From Burkholderia cepacia GG4 (GTDB lineage Bacteria; Pseudomonadota; Gammaproteobacteria; Burkholderiales; Burkholderiaceae): a DNA stretch of 64,000 bases. The stretch lies in the NCBI RefSeq assembly GCF_000292915.1, contig NC_018514.1:186001-250000 (forward strand), written 5' to 3'. The notes beneath the pieces are model-generated. The model ran no database searches, was not told where the DNA came from, and was given only the letters and a program-made list of their open reading frames with translations. How positions within the stretch are numbered: position 1 is the first letter of the stretch; the number at the start of each line of letters is the position of its first letter. Both the position numbers and the translations under genes were made by a program. Positions 8,844-19,354 of this stretch are shown piece by piece.

Positions 8844-9869
8844 TCACGCATGAATCACATGCGTCGGAAAAGCCGGCCCGCCGACCGTCGCGCCCTGTGC
8901 GAGCGGGGCGACCTGCTTGCGGCGCTCGCGCGTCGGCGCGACGCCGAACGCGTCGCGATAGCTCTTGCTGAAGTGGCACGCCGACTGGAAGCCGCACGCC
9001 ATCGTGATGTGCATGATCGACATGTCGGTCTGCAGCAGCAGCTCGCGCGCGCGGCGCAGCCGCAGCGTCAGGTAATAGTGCGTCGGCGTCATCCCTAGAT
9101 GTTCGCGGAACAGGCGCTGCAGCTGGCGCTGCGACATGTTCGCGAGCCGCGCGAGCTCCTCGCGCGACAGCGGCTCCTCGATGTTGTTCTCCATCAGCGA
9201 GATCACTTCGAACAGCGACTTGTTCGCCGAGCCGAGCCGCGCGACCAGCGGCATCCGCTGTTGCGCGCTCGTGTCGCGCACGTGTTCGACGATGAATTGC
9301 TCGGCGATCTGCGTGACGCGCGCGGTGCCCACCCGCGCGGCGATCAGGTTCAGCATCATGTCGAGCGGTGCGACGCCGCCCGTGCACGTGATGCGGTCGC
9401 GGTCGACCACGAACAGTTCCTTCAGGAAGCGCGTGTCCGGAAACTCTTCCTTCAGCGCCGACATGTTTTCCCAGTGGATCGCGCACGCGTAGCCCGCGAG
9501 CAGGCCCGACTTCGCGAGTGCATAGGTGCCCGTGCACAGGCTGCCGAGCGGCAGCCCCATGCGCGCGAAGCGGCGCAGCGTCGACAGATGGTCAGGCGTC
9601 GTCGCGCGCTGCACTTCGACGCCGCCACACACGAATACGATATCCGGCTGGCCCACGCATTCGGCCGGGCCCGTGTCGACCGTGAGGCCGTTGCTCGCCG
9701 TGACCGGGCCGCCGTCCGGGCTGATCACCGACCAGCGGTAGAGCGGCTGTCCGCTCAGGTAGTTCGCCATCCGAAGCACCTCGATCGCATTGGTGAACGC
9801 GATCATCGTGAAATTCGGTAAGGGCATGAACGCGAAGTGGGACAGCGACGCTGTGCGGTCGGGCGACAT
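8844..9869 (-). CDS. gbdR: GbdR-like AraC-family activator of betaine catabolism
   Basis: A 341-residue regulator with an N-terminal DJ-1/PfpI (GATase1-like) sensor domain (about 10-185; C-T-G-T-Y-A-L-A marks the nucleophile-elbow region) and a C-terminal double AraC helix-turn-helix (about 225-325; ...C-G-F-Q-S-A-C-H-F-S-K-S-Y-R). This architecture is shared by GbdR, CdhR, SouR and ArgR. It is divergent from glyA and the dgc/gbc genes, which is why I prefer GbdR, the activator responding to glycine betaine and dimethylglycine. The frame is open further upstream, but the ATG at 9869 gives the normal N-terminus. Confidence 0.75.
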   Translation of the reverse strand: MSPDRTASLSHFAFMPLPNFTMIAFTNAIEVLRMANYLSGQPLYRWSVISPDGGPVTASNGLTVDTGPAECVGQPDIVFVCGGVEVQRATTPDHLSTLRRFARMGLPLGSLCTGTYALAKSGLLAGYACAIHWENMSALKEEFPDTRFLKELFVVDRDRITCTGGVAPLDMMLNLIAARVGTARVTQIAEQFIVEHVRDTSAQQRMPLVARLGSANKSLFEVISLMENNIEEPLSREELARLANMSQRQLQRLFREHLGMTPTHYYLTLRLRRARELLLQTDMSIMHITMACGFQSACHFSKSYRDAFGVAPTRERRKQVAPLAQGATVGGPAFPTHVIHA

Positions 9870-10315
9870 GGGGGGCGTTCCTTGAATCTCTAATAGCTTT
9901 TTGCCCGAGGCACGGATCGGGCTGCCGTATTGTGTGAGCGAGCGCAACAAGCGTGCCATACGGCTAAACCCTAGCTCCATACGTTGTATGGGTGAAAGGC
10001 GCATGCTGCGCTGCACCGTAAACGTGACGGACTGCACCTCGGCCGGGCGCCGGAGGCACCGGCGGAGTGCCTGTCCATAGGTGAACCGCGGCTGGCCGTT
10101 TGCTTGGTCATCCGAAAAAGCACGACCGGTCACTTGTACAAAACGGACGTGCATGGCGGAAAAGGCAAAGAACGCGTCTAAATTCATCAATCCGCCGAAA
10201 ATCCGAACGACAAGAATAGAGCCGTCGGCAGCCTTGCACTGGATGCGCTGGAAACCCAGGTACGGCGGGCCTCGCGCTTCGGTATCAGCCCTTTATTCTT
10301 CGTCACGGACGCACT
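9870..10315. promoter_or_regulatory. Divergent control region between gbdR and glyA
   Basis: 446 bases without a convincing gene. It must hold both divergent promoters. A small perfect inverted repeat, CCATAC-GTT-GTATGG, lies at 9977-9991, with another CCATACGG just left of it near 9956. No clear -35/-10 pair stands out. Confidence 0.45.
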
Positions 10316-11590
10316 ATGTCGAACACCCAGCCTTTCTTCTCGCAGCCCCTAGCCGAGCGCGACGCGCCGGTGCGCAGCGCCATCCTGAAGGAACTCGAGC
10401 GCCAGCAGTCGCAGGTCGAGCTGATCGCGTCGGAAAACATCGTGTCGCGCGCGGTGCTCGAGGCGCAGGGTTCGGTGCTGACCAACAAGTACGCGGAAGG
10501 CTATCCGGGCAAGCGCTATTACGGCGGCTGCGAATTCGCGGACGAAGTCGAGGCGCTGGCCATCGAGCGCGTGAAGCAGATCTTCAATGCCGGCTACGCG
10601 AACGTGCAGCCGCACTCGGGCGCGCAGGCGAACGGCTCGGTGATGCTCGCGCTGGCCAAGCCGGGCGACACGGTGCTCGGCATGTCGCTGGACGCGGGCG
10701 GCCACCTGACGCACGGCGCGAAGCCGGCGCTGTCGGGCAAGTGGTTCAACGCCGTCCAGTACGGCGTGAACCGCGACACGATGCGGATCGACTACGACCA
10801 GGTCGAGGAACTTGCGCACCAGCACAAGCCGAACCTGATCATCGCCGGTTTCTCGGCGTACCCGCGCGCACTGGACTTCGCACGTTTTCGCGCGATCGCC
10901 GACAGCGTCGGCGCGAAGCTGATGGTCGACATGGCGCACATCGCGGGCGTGATCGCCGCCGGCCGCCATGCGAACCCGGTCGAGCACGCGCACGTCGTCA
11001 CGTCGACTACCCACAAGACGCTGCGCGGCCCGCGCGGCGGCTTCGTGCTGACCAACGACGAAGAGATCGCGAAGAAGATCAACTCGGCCGTGTTCCCCGG
11101 CCTGCAGGGCGGCCCGCTGATGCACGTGATCGCCGGCAAGGCCGTCGCGTTCGGCGAAGTGCTGCACGCGGATTTCAAGACCTACATCGACAACGTGCTC
11201 GCGAACGCGCAGGCGCTCGGCGAAGTGCTGAAGGCCGGCGGCGTGGACCTCGTCACCGGCGGCACCGACAACCACCTGCTGCTGGTCGACCTGCGCCCGA
11301 AGGGCCTGAAGGGTGCGCCGGTCGAACAGGCGCTGGAGCGCGCCGGCATCACCTGCAACAAGAACGGCATTCCGTTCGACACGGAGAAGCCGACCGTCAC
11401 GTCGGGCATCCGTCTCGGCACGCCGGCCGGCACGACGCGCGGCTTCGGCGTCGCGGAGTTCCGCGAAGTCGGCCGCCTGATCCTCGAAGTGTTCGACGCG
11501 CTGCGCGCGAACCCGGAAGGCGACCACGCGACCGAACAGCGCGTGCGCCGCGAGATTTTCGCGCTCTGCGAGCGCTTCCCGATTTACTGA
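10316..11590 (+). CDS. glyA: Serine hydroxymethyltransferase
   Basis: A 424-residue PLP enzyme that interconverts glycine plus 5,10-methylene-tetrahydrofolate with serine. The PLP-binding lysine is K234 in [13 protein letters not shown]. The N-terminus has E-L-I-A-S-E-N, and [10 protein letters not shown] follows. Length is standard. It heads the betaine cluster, where it would turn the final product glycine into serine using a one-carbon unit. In Pseudomonas a dedicated glyA likewise lies with the gbc and sarcosine genes, so this is probably a pathway copy additional to the housekeeping one. Confidence 0.97.
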   Translation: MSNTQPFFSQPLAERDAPVRSAILKELERQQSQVELIASENIVSRAVLEAQGSVLTNKYAEGYPGKRYYGGCEFADEVEALAIERVKQIFNAGYANVQPHSGAQANGSVMLALAKPGDTVLGMSLDAGGHLTHGAKPALSGKWFNAVQYGVNRDTMRIDYDQVEELAHQHKPNLIIAGFSAYPRALDFARFRAIADSVGAKLMVDMAHIAGVIAAGRHANPVEHAHVVTSTTHKTLRGPRGGFVLTNDEEIAKKINSAVFPGLQGGPLMHVIAGKAVAFGEVLHADFKTYIDNVLANAQALGEVLKAGGVDLVTGGTDNHLLLVDLRPKGLKGAPVEQALERAGITCNKNGIPFDTEKPTVTSGIRLGTPAGTTRGFGVAEFREVGRLILEVFDALRANPEGDHATEQRVRREIFALCERFPIY

Positions 11591-11633
11591 TCGACGACCC
11601 CCACAAAAGCAGAGACTGGAGCGAGAGGCAGAT

Positions 11634-12605
<972 letters not shown>

Positions 12606-12662
12606 GCGCCCGCCGAGTCGGACACAACCTCCAGCGATTCAACATTAGAACAATCGGGACGT

Positions 12663-12683
12663 GCCCGCGCAAGCTGCGCGGGC
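12663..12683 (+). other. Intercistronic hairpin between the dipeptidase-like and V4R genes
   Basis: GCCCGCGC-AAGCT-GCGCGGGC, a perfect 8-bp stem with no following T-run. More likely an mRNA processing or stability element, or a weak attenuator, than a terminator. Confidence 0.5.
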
Positions 12684-12746
12684 GCGCGGACGATGTCGCG
12701 CCTGCGCCTGAGCCGCGCGGCCAATTTTCCTCACGGAGTCACCACG

Positions 12747-13280
12747 ATGCAACCGCAACTGCCGATCAACGTCGATCCCGATACCGGCGTCTGGACCACC
12801 GACGCGCTGCCGATGCTGTACGTGCCGCGCCACTTCTTCACGAACAACCACGTCGCCGTCGAGGAAGCGCTCGGTGTCGAAGCGTATGCCGAGATCCTCT
12901 ACAAGGCCGGCTACAAGTCCGCATACCACTGGTGCGACAAGGAAGCGAAGCTGCACGGCCTGACCGGCATGGCGGTGTTCGAGCACTACCTGAAGCGCCT
13001 GTCGCAACGCGGCTGGGGCCTGTTCTCGATCATCGAGGCCGATCCGGCCAGCGCGCGCGCGAAGATCGAGCTGCGCCACTCGTCGTTCGTGCTCCAGCAG
13101 CCGGGCAAGGAAGGCAAGCTCTGCTACATGTTCGCGGGCTGGTTCGCCGGCGCGATGGACTGGGTCAACGACACGACGCCGGAAGGCAAGGGCGCGCCGC
13201 GCGCGCAATCGAAGGAAGTGCAGTGTGCGGCCGAGCACCACGACCACTGCGTCTTCGAAGTGTCGCCGATCGCGCACTGA
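12747..13280 (+). CDS. V4R-domain protein of the dimethylglycine cluster
   Basis: A 177-residue cytoplasmic protein corresponding by position to the uncharacterised gene just before dgcA in Pseudomonas aeruginosa. Its C-terminal half follows the V4R pattern seen in BchJ and XylR-type sensors: C126-Y-M-F-A-G-W-F-A-G, then V-Q-C160-A-A-E-H-H-D-H-C168-V-F-E-V. V4R domains bind small hydrophobic ligands or metals, so a ligand-sensing or assembly role for DgcAB is possible but unproven. The start is the ATG at 12747, after GGAG; an upstream in-frame ATG gives an unlikely Arg-rich extension. Confidence 0.75.
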   Translation: MQPQLPINVDPDTGVWTTDALPMLYVPRHFFTNNHVAVEEALGVEAYAEILYKAGYKSAYHWCDKEAKLHGLTGMAVFEHYLKRLSQRGWGLFSIIEADPASARAKIELRHSSFVLQQPGKEGKLCYMFAGWFAGAMDWVNDTTPEGKGAPRAQSKEVQCAAEHHDHCVFEVSPIAH

Positions 13281-13354
13281 TGCACTGACGATCCGACACC
13301 GCAACACAACAACACCCGCAACACGAGACATTCGAACGCCAGAGGTCGCCTGCG

Positions 13355-15418
13355 ATGCGTTATCCCCACCTGTTCAAACCCATGCAGCTGAACCAGCTGA
13401 CGCTGCGCAACCGGATCGTCAGCACCGCGCACGCGGAGGTGTATGCCGAGCCGGGCGGCCTGCCGGGCGACCGCTACATCCGCTATTACGAAGAAAAGGC
13501 GAAGGGTGGCGTCGGCCTCGCGATCTGCGGCGGGTCGAGCCCGGTTTCGATCGACAGCCCGCAGGGCTGGTGGAAGTCGGTGAACCTGTCGAACGACAAG
13601 ATCATCGACCCGCTCACGCGCCTGGCCGACACGATGCACAAGCACGGCGCGAAGATCATGATCCAGGCGACGCACATGGGCCGCCGCTCGTCGTTCCACG
13701 GCGAGCACTGGCCGCACCTGATGTCGCCGTCGGGCGTGCGCGAGCCGGTGCACCGCGGCAACGCGAAGATCATCGAGATCGAGGAAATCCGCCGCATCAT
13801 CAGCGACTTCGCGGCCGCCGCGAAGCGTGTGAAGGCGGCCGGCATGGACGGCATCGAAATCTCGGCCGCGCACCAGCACCTGATCGACCAGTTCTGGAGC
13901 CAGCGCTCGAACCATCGCACCGATGAATGGGGCGGCAGCCTCGAGAACCGTCTGCGCTTCGGCATCGAGGTGTTGACGGCCGTGCGCGAGGCGGTCGGCA
14001 AGGATTTCTGCGTCGGCCTGCGGATGTGCGGCGACGAATTCCACGAGGACGGCCTCGATCACGAAGCGCTGAAGGAAATCGCGCAGGCGATGTCGGAGAC
14101 GGGCCTGATCGACTACCTGAGCGTGGTCGGGTCGGGCGGCGATACGCACAACACGATCGCCAACTGCATGCCGCCGATGGCGCTGCCGCCGGAGCCGTTC
14201 GTGCACCTCGCGGCCGGCATCAAGTCGGTGGTGAAGATTCCGGTGATGCACGCGCAGAGCATCCGCGATGCGGGCCAGGCCGAGCGCCTGCTCGCGAACG
14301 GCATGATCGACCTGGTCGGCATGACGCGCGCGCAGATCGCCGATCCGCACATGGTGATCAAGATCCGCGATGGCCGCGAAGACGAAATCAAGCAGTGCGT
14401 CGGCGCGAACTACTGCATCGACCGCCAGTACAACGGCCTCGACGTGCTGTGCATCCAGAACGCCGCGACGTCGCGCGAAGCGACGATGCCGCACATCATC
14501 GAGAAGTCGCGTGGCCCGAAGCGCAAGGTGGTGGTGGTCGGCGCGGGCCCCGCTGGGCTCGAGGCCGCACGCGTCGCGAAGCTGCGCGGCCACGACGTGG
14601 TGCTGTTCGAGAAGAATACGGAAGTGGGCGGCCAGGTGATGATCGCCGCGAAGGCGCCGCAGCGCGAACAGATGTCGGGGATCATCCGCTGGTTCGACAT
14701 GGAAACCAAGCGCCTCGGCGTTGACCGCCGCCTCGGCGTCGCCGCCGACGAGAAGATGATCATGGCCGAGAAGCCGGACATCGTCGTGCTCGCGACCGGC
14801 GGTTCGAGCTTCACGTGGCAGGTGCCGGCCTGGGGCGTGGCCGACGGGCTCGCCGTCAGCTCGTGGGACATCCTGACCGGCAAGGTCGAGCCGAAGCAGA
14901 ACGTGCTGCTGTTCGACGGCGTGAGCACCCATGCGGGCGCCGGCGTCGCCGACTTCATGGCGAGTCGCGGCTCGAAGGTCGAGGTCGTCACGCCCGACGT
15001 GAAGGTGGCCGACGATTGCGGCGGCACGACGTTCCCGATCTTCTATCGCCGCTTGTACGCGCTTGGCGTGATCCCGACGCCGAACACCATGCTCGACCGC
15101 GTCTATGAAGAGGACGGCAAGGTGATCGCCGTGCTGCGCAACGAATACACGGAAGAACTGGAAGAGCGCGCGGTCGACCAGGTGGTGATCGAGAACGGTT
15201 CGTCGCCGAACGACGAGCTGTACTGGAAGCTCAAGCCGGAATCGGTGAACCGCGGCCAGATCGATCCGCACACGCTGTTCGCGGCCGAGCCGCAGCCGTG
15301 CCTGTCCGAAGAACTCGGCAACGGCCGCTTCCTGCTGTTCCGTGTCGGCGACTGCATCTCGATGCACAACGTCCACGGTGCGATCTACGACTCGCTGCGT
15401 CTCGTGAAGGATTTCTAA
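13355..15418 (+). CDS. dgcA: Dimethylglycine demethylase subunit A
   Basis: A 687-residue flavoprotein of the old-yellow-enzyme/2,4-dienoyl-CoA reductase type. An N-terminal FMN TIM barrel (about 1-350) is followed by an iron-sulfur Cys cluster (C-V-G-A-N-Y-C-I-D...C-I-Q-N) and a FAD/NAD domain starting V-V-V-V-G-A-G-P-A-G near residue 390. With DgcB it oxidatively removes a methyl group from dimethylglycine to give sarcosine and formaldehyde, passing electrons to the ETF. The dgcB start lies 2 bases after its stop, so the genes are tightly coupled. Confidence 0.93.
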   Translation: MRYPHLFKPMQLNQLTLRNRIVSTAHAEVYAEPGGLPGDRYIRYYEEKAKGGVGLAICGGSSPVSIDSPQGWWKSVNLSNDKIIDPLTRLADTMHKHGAKIMIQATHMGRRSSFHGEHWPHLMSPSGVREPVHRGNAKIIEIEEIRRIISDFAAAAKRVKAAGMDGIEISAAHQHLIDQFWSQRSNHRTDEWGGSLENRLRFGIEVLTAVREAVGKDFCVGLRMCGDEFHEDGLDHEALKEIAQAMSETGLIDYLSVVGSGGDTHNTIANCMPPMALPPEPFVHLAAGIKSVVKIPVMHAQSIRDAGQAERLLANGMIDLVGMTRAQIADPHMVIKIRDGREDEIKQCVGANYCIDRQYNGLDVLCIQNAATSREATMPHIIEKSRGPKRKVVVVGAGPAGLEAARVAKLRGHDVVLFEKNTEVGGQVMIAAKAPQREQMSGIIRWFDMETKRLGVDRRLGVAADEKMIMAEKPDIVVLATGGSSFTWQVPAWGVADGLAVSSWDILTGKVEPKQNVLLFDGVSTHAGAGVADFMASRGSKVEVVTPDVKVADDCGGTTFPIFYRRLYALGVIPTPNTMLDRVYEEDGKVIAVLRNEYTEELEERAVDQVVIENGSSPNDELYWKLKPESVNRGQIDPHTLFAAEPQPCLSEELGNGRFLLFRVGDCISMHNVHGAIYDSLRLVKDF

Positions 15419-15420
15419 AG

Positions 15421-17346
15421 ATGAATCCGGCTTTCCTCATTACCGCACTGCTGTGGCTGTCGGTGGCGGGGCTCGCGTTCGCGGTCGCGAAGCGCTCGTC
15501 CTACTGGCGTCTCGGGCGCGCCACTGCGCCCGGCTCGTTCGGCGTCGCGAACCTGTTCGCGATCCCGAAGCGCTACTTCGTCGACCTGCACCACGTGGTC
15601 GCCCGCGATCCGTACATCGCGAAGACTCACGTCGCGACCGCCGGCGGCGCGATTGCCGCGCTCGCGCTGGTGTTCGTCAACTACGGCCTGGCGATTTACT
15701 CGCCGTGGCTCGACAAGCTGATCTTCCTCGCGGCGCTCGCGATGCTCGTCGGCGTGGTGTTCGTCTGGCGCCGCCGCGCGGCGAAGGACGTGCCCGCCCG
15801 CCTGTCGCGCGGCCCGTGGAACGCGCTGCCCTGGCTGCTCGGCTCGTTCGCGCTCGGCCTCGTGCTGTTCATGGTGGTGCCGGCCGGCGCGATGTCGGGT
15901 GCGTTCGCGGTGCTCTGCGCGCTGCTGATCGGCGCCGGCGCTTTCACGATGACGGTCGGCGCCGCGAAGGGCGGCCCGATGAAGCATGCGATCGCCGGCT
16001 TGCTGCACCTCGCGTTCCACCCGCGCCAGGAGCGTTTCGCGGCCACCCGCGATTCGTTCACGGGCAACGGCACGGCCACGCCGCCGACCGCGCTGAAGCT
16101 GCCGGATATCGCGCATGAAGAGTATGGCGTCGCGAAGCCGGTCGAATTCCGCTGGAACCAGCTGCTGAGCTTCGACGCGTGCGTCCAGTGCGGCAAGTGC
16201 GAAGCCGCGTGCCCCGCGTTCGCATCCGGCCAGCCGCTGAACCCGAAGAAACTGATCCAGGATCTCGTCGTCGGGATGGCGGGCGGCACCGATGCCGCGT
16301 ACGCCGGCAGCCCGACGCCGGGCCTCGCGGTCGGCCAGCATCGCGGCGAGCCGAACGGCCCGATCGTGTCCGGCCTGATCGAGGAGCAGACGCTGTGGTC
16401 GTGCACCACCTGCCGCGCCTGCGTGCAGGAGTGCCCGATGCTGATCGAGCACGTCGACGCGATCGTCGACATGCGCCGCAACCGCACGCTGGTGCACGGC
16501 ACGGTGCCGGGCAAAGGCCAGGAAGTGCTCGCGAACCTGCGCGAGACCGGCACGATGGGCGGCTACGACACGGCTGCGCGCTACGACTGGTCGGTCGACC
16601 TGAACGCCCCGGTCGCGCAAGCCGGCAAGCCGGTCGACGTGCTGATCGTCGCGGGTGAAGGCGCGTTCGACATGCGTTACCAGCGCACGCTGCGGGCCTT
16701 CATCAAGGTACTGAACAAGGCTGGCGTCGACTATGCGGTGCTCGGCGGGACCGAGACCGACACCGGCGACGTCGCACGCCGCCTCGGCGACGAAGCGACC
16801 TTCCAGCAGATGGCGAAGCGCCTGATCGGCACGCTCGGCTCGCTGTCGTACCAGCAGATCGTGACGGCCGATCCGCACGTGATGCACAGCTTGCGCAACG
16901 AATACCGCGCGCTCGGGCTGCGCGTGACGGTCAAGCACCACACGACCTACCTCGCGGAGCTGGCCGACAGCGGCAAGATCGCACCGAAGGCCGTCGACGC
17001 GCTGCGCGAGAAGCGCACCACGTACCACGATCCGTGCTACCTCGGCCGCTACAACGGCGAGACGGAATCGCCGCGCAAGCTGCTGAAGACGATCGGCATC
17101 CAGGTCGTCGAGATGGAGCGCAACGGCATGCGCGGCCGCTGCTGCGGCGGTGGCGGCGGTGCGCCGCTGACCGATATCCCGGGCAAGCAGCGGATTCCCG
17201 ACATCCGCATCGCCGACGCGCGCGCCATCGGCGCGGACGTGGTCGCGGTCGGATGCCCGAACTGCACGGCGATGCTCGAAGGCGTCGTGGGCCCGCGCCC
17301 CGATGTGCTCGACGTGGCCGAACTCGTTGCCGCCTCGCTGGAGTGA
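15421..17346 (+). CDS. dgcB: Dimethylglycine demethylase subunit B (membrane iron-sulfur protein)
   Basis: A 641-residue protein with an N-terminal membrane part (several hydrophobic segments up to about residue 190), two ferredoxin-type 4Fe-4S motifs (C254/C257/C260/C264 and C328/C331/C334/C338), and heterodisulfide-reductase-like Cys-rich domains including R-C-C-G-G-G-G-G and C-P-N-C. It is the electron-transfer partner of DgcA. The chosen ATG at 15421 is 2 bases after the dgcA stop; a longer open frame overlapping dgcA is not needed. The ETF genes follow 4 bases later. Confidence 0.92.
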   Translation: MNPAFLITALLWLSVAGLAFAVAKRSSYWRLGRATAPGSFGVANLFAIPKRYFVDLHHVVARDPYIAKTHVATAGGAIAALALVFVNYGLAIYSPWLDKLIFLAALAMLVGVVFVWRRRAAKDVPARLSRGPWNALPWLLGSFALGLVLFMVVPAGAMSGAFAVLCALLIGAGAFTMTVGAAKGGPMKHAIAGLLHLAFHPRQERFAATRDSFTGNGTATPPTALKLPDIAHEEYGVAKPVEFRWNQLLSFDACVQCGKCEAACPAFASGQPLNPKKLIQDLVVGMAGGTDAAYAGSPTPGLAVGQHRGEPNGPIVSGLIEEQTLWSCTTCRACVQECPMLIEHVDAIVDMRRNRTLVHGTVPGKGQEVLANLRETGTMGGYDTAARYDWSVDLNAPVAQAGKPVDVLIVAGEGAFDMRYQRTLRAFIKVLNKAGVDYAVLGGTETDTGDVARRLGDEATFQQMAKRLIGTLGSLSYQQIVTADPHVMHSLRNEYRALGLRVTVKHHTTYLAELADSGKIAPKAVDALREKRTTYHDPCYLGRYNGETESPRKLLKTIGIQVVEMERNGMRGRCCGGGGGAPLTDIPGKQRIPDIRIADARAIGADVVAVGCPNCTAMLEGVVGPRPDVLDVAELVAASLE

Positions 17347-17350
17347 ATCG

Positions 17351-18520
17351 ATGAACACGATCAAACGAATCGATCCGCGCCGGCCGTTCATCATCACGGC
17401 CGCGGGCCTGAAGCGCATCACGCTCGGCGAGGAAGGCAGCGCCGACGCGAGCGCCGCGCAGTGGTCCGCGCACGGTCATGGTGGCGCGGCCGCGAAGCCG
17501 CGCCGCGCGGTACAGGACCCGAAGCACGTGATGCTGGTGGTGGCGCACGCCGAGCGCGGCGCGCTCGACGACCATGCGCGGCAGGCGATCGCCGCCGCCG
17601 CGGTGCTCGCCGACGCGCAGACGGAAGTCGCGCTGCTGGCGTTCGGCGAACTGAAGGATGACGTCGCGGAGCTCGGCGTCGACAAGCTGATCGAGCTGGC
17701 CGATTTCGACCGTCGCGCGTTTGCGCCCGAAAGCGAGTTGCAAGCCTTGCAGGCGTGTGCCGCGGCGCTCGCGCCGAAGCATGTGTTCGTGCCGGACAAC
17801 GCGACCGGCGACGGCGATCTCGGCCGGCGCTACGCGGCGGCCGCCGGCGCGAGCGTCGCGACCCACGTGGTCGAGCTCGACGCGAAGCATGTGGGCGCGT
17901 ATGCGCAGGCCGGGCGCGCGTTCGCGACGCGCGGGCTGCCCGACGTGATCCTGCTCGCGCAGAACGCGGTCGAAGCGAAGCTGCCGTTCGTCGGCGCAGG
18001 CGAACGCCTGGCTGCCGACTTCATCCGCCCGGCCGGCGACGCGGCGCAGCCGTACCGCGATCTCGGCCTCGAGGAAATCGACGCGGCGCAGGTCGCGCTG
18101 GAGGAAGCCGACTTCATCGTGTCGGCCGGCAACGGCGTGTCCGACATCGGCGCGTTCGAGCGACTGGCCGGCGCGTTCGGCGCGGCGATCGGCGCGAGCC
18201 GCGTCGCGGTCGACAACGGCCACTTCACGCGCGACAAGCAGGTGGGCGCGACCGGCAAGACGGTCGAGGCGAGCGTGTACATCGCGTTCGGCATCTCGGG
18301 CGCGGTGCAGCACCTGCAGGGGATCAAGGACTGCCGCCACGTGATCGCCGTGAACCTCGACGGCAGTGCGCCGATCGCGAAGCGCGCGAACCTGACGGTA
18401 GTCGGCGACGCGCAGGGGACGATCGCCGCGCTGATCGAACAGGTGCAGGCCGCGCGTGCCGCGCGCGGACAATCGCCGGCCGCGGTCGGCTCCCGTGAAA
18501 CGGAAGGAGTCGCAGCATGA
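17351..18520 (+). CDS. etfA: Electron transfer flavoprotein alpha subunit (FixB-like), dgc-linked
   Basis: A 389-residue ETF alpha subunit. The conserved FAD-binding C-terminal domain reads A-F-G-I-S-G-A-V-Q-H-L-Q-G-I-K (about residues 310-325). The N-terminus carries about 60 extra residues compared with typical ETF-alpha. It would accept electrons released by dimethylglycine demethylation and pass them to ETF-ubiquinone oxidoreductase. It starts 4 bases after dgcB and its stop overlaps the next start as ATGA. It is probably a pathway-specific paralogue, distinct from the housekeeping ETF. Confidence 0.9.
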   Translation: MNTIKRIDPRRPFIITAAGLKRITLGEEGSADASAAQWSAHGHGGAAAKPRRAVQDPKHVMLVVAHAERGALDDHARQAIAAAAVLADAQTEVALLAFGELKDDVAELGVDKLIELADFDRRAFAPESELQALQACAAALAPKHVFVPDNATGDGDLGRRYAAAAGASVATHVVELDAKHVGAYAQAGRAFATRGLPDVILLAQNAVEAKLPFVGAGERLAADFIRPAGDAAQPYRDLGLEEIDAAQVALEEADFIVSAGNGVSDIGAFERLAGAFGAAIGASRVAVDNGHFTRDKQVGATGKTVEASVYIAFGISGAVQHLQGIKDCRHVIAVNLDGSAPIAKRANLTVVGDAQGTIAALIEQVQAARAARGQSPAAVGSRETEGVAA

Positions 18521-19302
18521 ACGCCCCCCGCCAGTTGCAACGCATCGCGGTGCTCGTGTCCGTGGGCCGGCACCCGGTCAGCGGCACCGCGCGCTACAGC
18601 CGCAACGACGCGGCCGCGCTCGAAGTCGGCCGCCAGCTCGCGGAGAAGCATCGCGCGAAGCTCGACGTGATCCATGCAGGCGATCCGGCCAATGAAGCGC
18701 TCGCCGAATACCTCGCGCTCGGCGCGCAACAGGTCGAGGTGCTGGCCTGTCGCGACGGCGACGACGCCGCGCTGGCGCTCGCCGCGCGCGTCGAAGGCTA
18801 CGACCTCGTGCTGACCGGCACCCGCGCCGAGGGCGCGTACGACACCGGGATGCTGCCGTACCGCGTCGCCGCGGCGCTCGGCTATCCGCTCGTCGGCTCG
18901 GCCGTCGACGTGACGGTCGACGGCGGTCGAGCGGCGGTCCGGCAATTCTTGCCGAAAGGGCTGCGGCGGCGCGTCGACGCGGCGCTGCCGGCGGTCGTCG
19001 CGGTCCATCCGCTCGCCAACGCGCAGCCGCGCTATGCGTACGCGCGGCTGCGGGCCGGCGCGATCCGGCCGGCGCTTACGGCGACCCGTGCGGACGCCGA
19101 TGCGGCCGCCTGGAAGGTCGGCCCGATCGAGCGTAAACCCGTAAAACTGGTCGCCGCCGAGAAGCGCTCCGGGCATGCCCGGATGCTGTCCGCGACGACG
19201 ACCGAAAGCCGCGGCGGCAACGTCGTAAATGAAGGGAGTTCAGTCGAAAAAGCACAAGTGATCCTTGCGTATTTGCGCGAGCATCAGCTCATCGACTACT
19301 GA
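18517..19302 (+). CDS. etfB: Electron transfer flavoprotein beta subunit (FixA-like), dgc-linked
   Basis: A 261-residue ETF beta subunit forming the heterodimer with the preceding alpha subunit. It has the N-D-A-A-A-L-E and T-G-T-R-A-E-G-A-Y segments that form the AMP site in ETF-beta. The ATG overlaps the alpha stop (ATGA), indicating translational coupling. The order dgcA-dgcB-etfA-etfB matches that of Pseudomonas. Confidence 0.9.
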   Translation: MNAPRQLQRIAVLVSVGRHPVSGTARYSRNDAAALEVGRQLAEKHRAKLDVIHAGDPANEALAEYLALGAQQVEVLACRDGDDAALALAARVEGYDLVLTGTRAEGAYDTGMLPYRVAAALGYPLVGSAVDVTVDGGRAAVRQFLPKGLRRRVDAALPAVVAVHPLANAQPRYAYARLRAGAIRPALTATRADADAAAWKVGPIERKPVKLVAAEKRSGHARMLSATTTESRGGNVVNEGSSVEKAQVILAYLREHQLIDY

Positions 19303-19354
19303 TGTTGATGCCTGTCGGCAACCACACTGGGACGCAAGGAATCCGGAGCAAACG

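Noticed and set aside
9977..9991. CCATAC-GTT-GTATGG as a firm regulator site
   Set aside because: A 6-base palindrome is weak evidence in a 446-base divergent region; noted only inside the control-region entry.
13124..15376. 750-codon minus-strand frame opposite dgcA
   Set aside because: Antisense shadow: His/Asp/Arg-rich, no recognisable domain, fully overlapping a well-supported gene.
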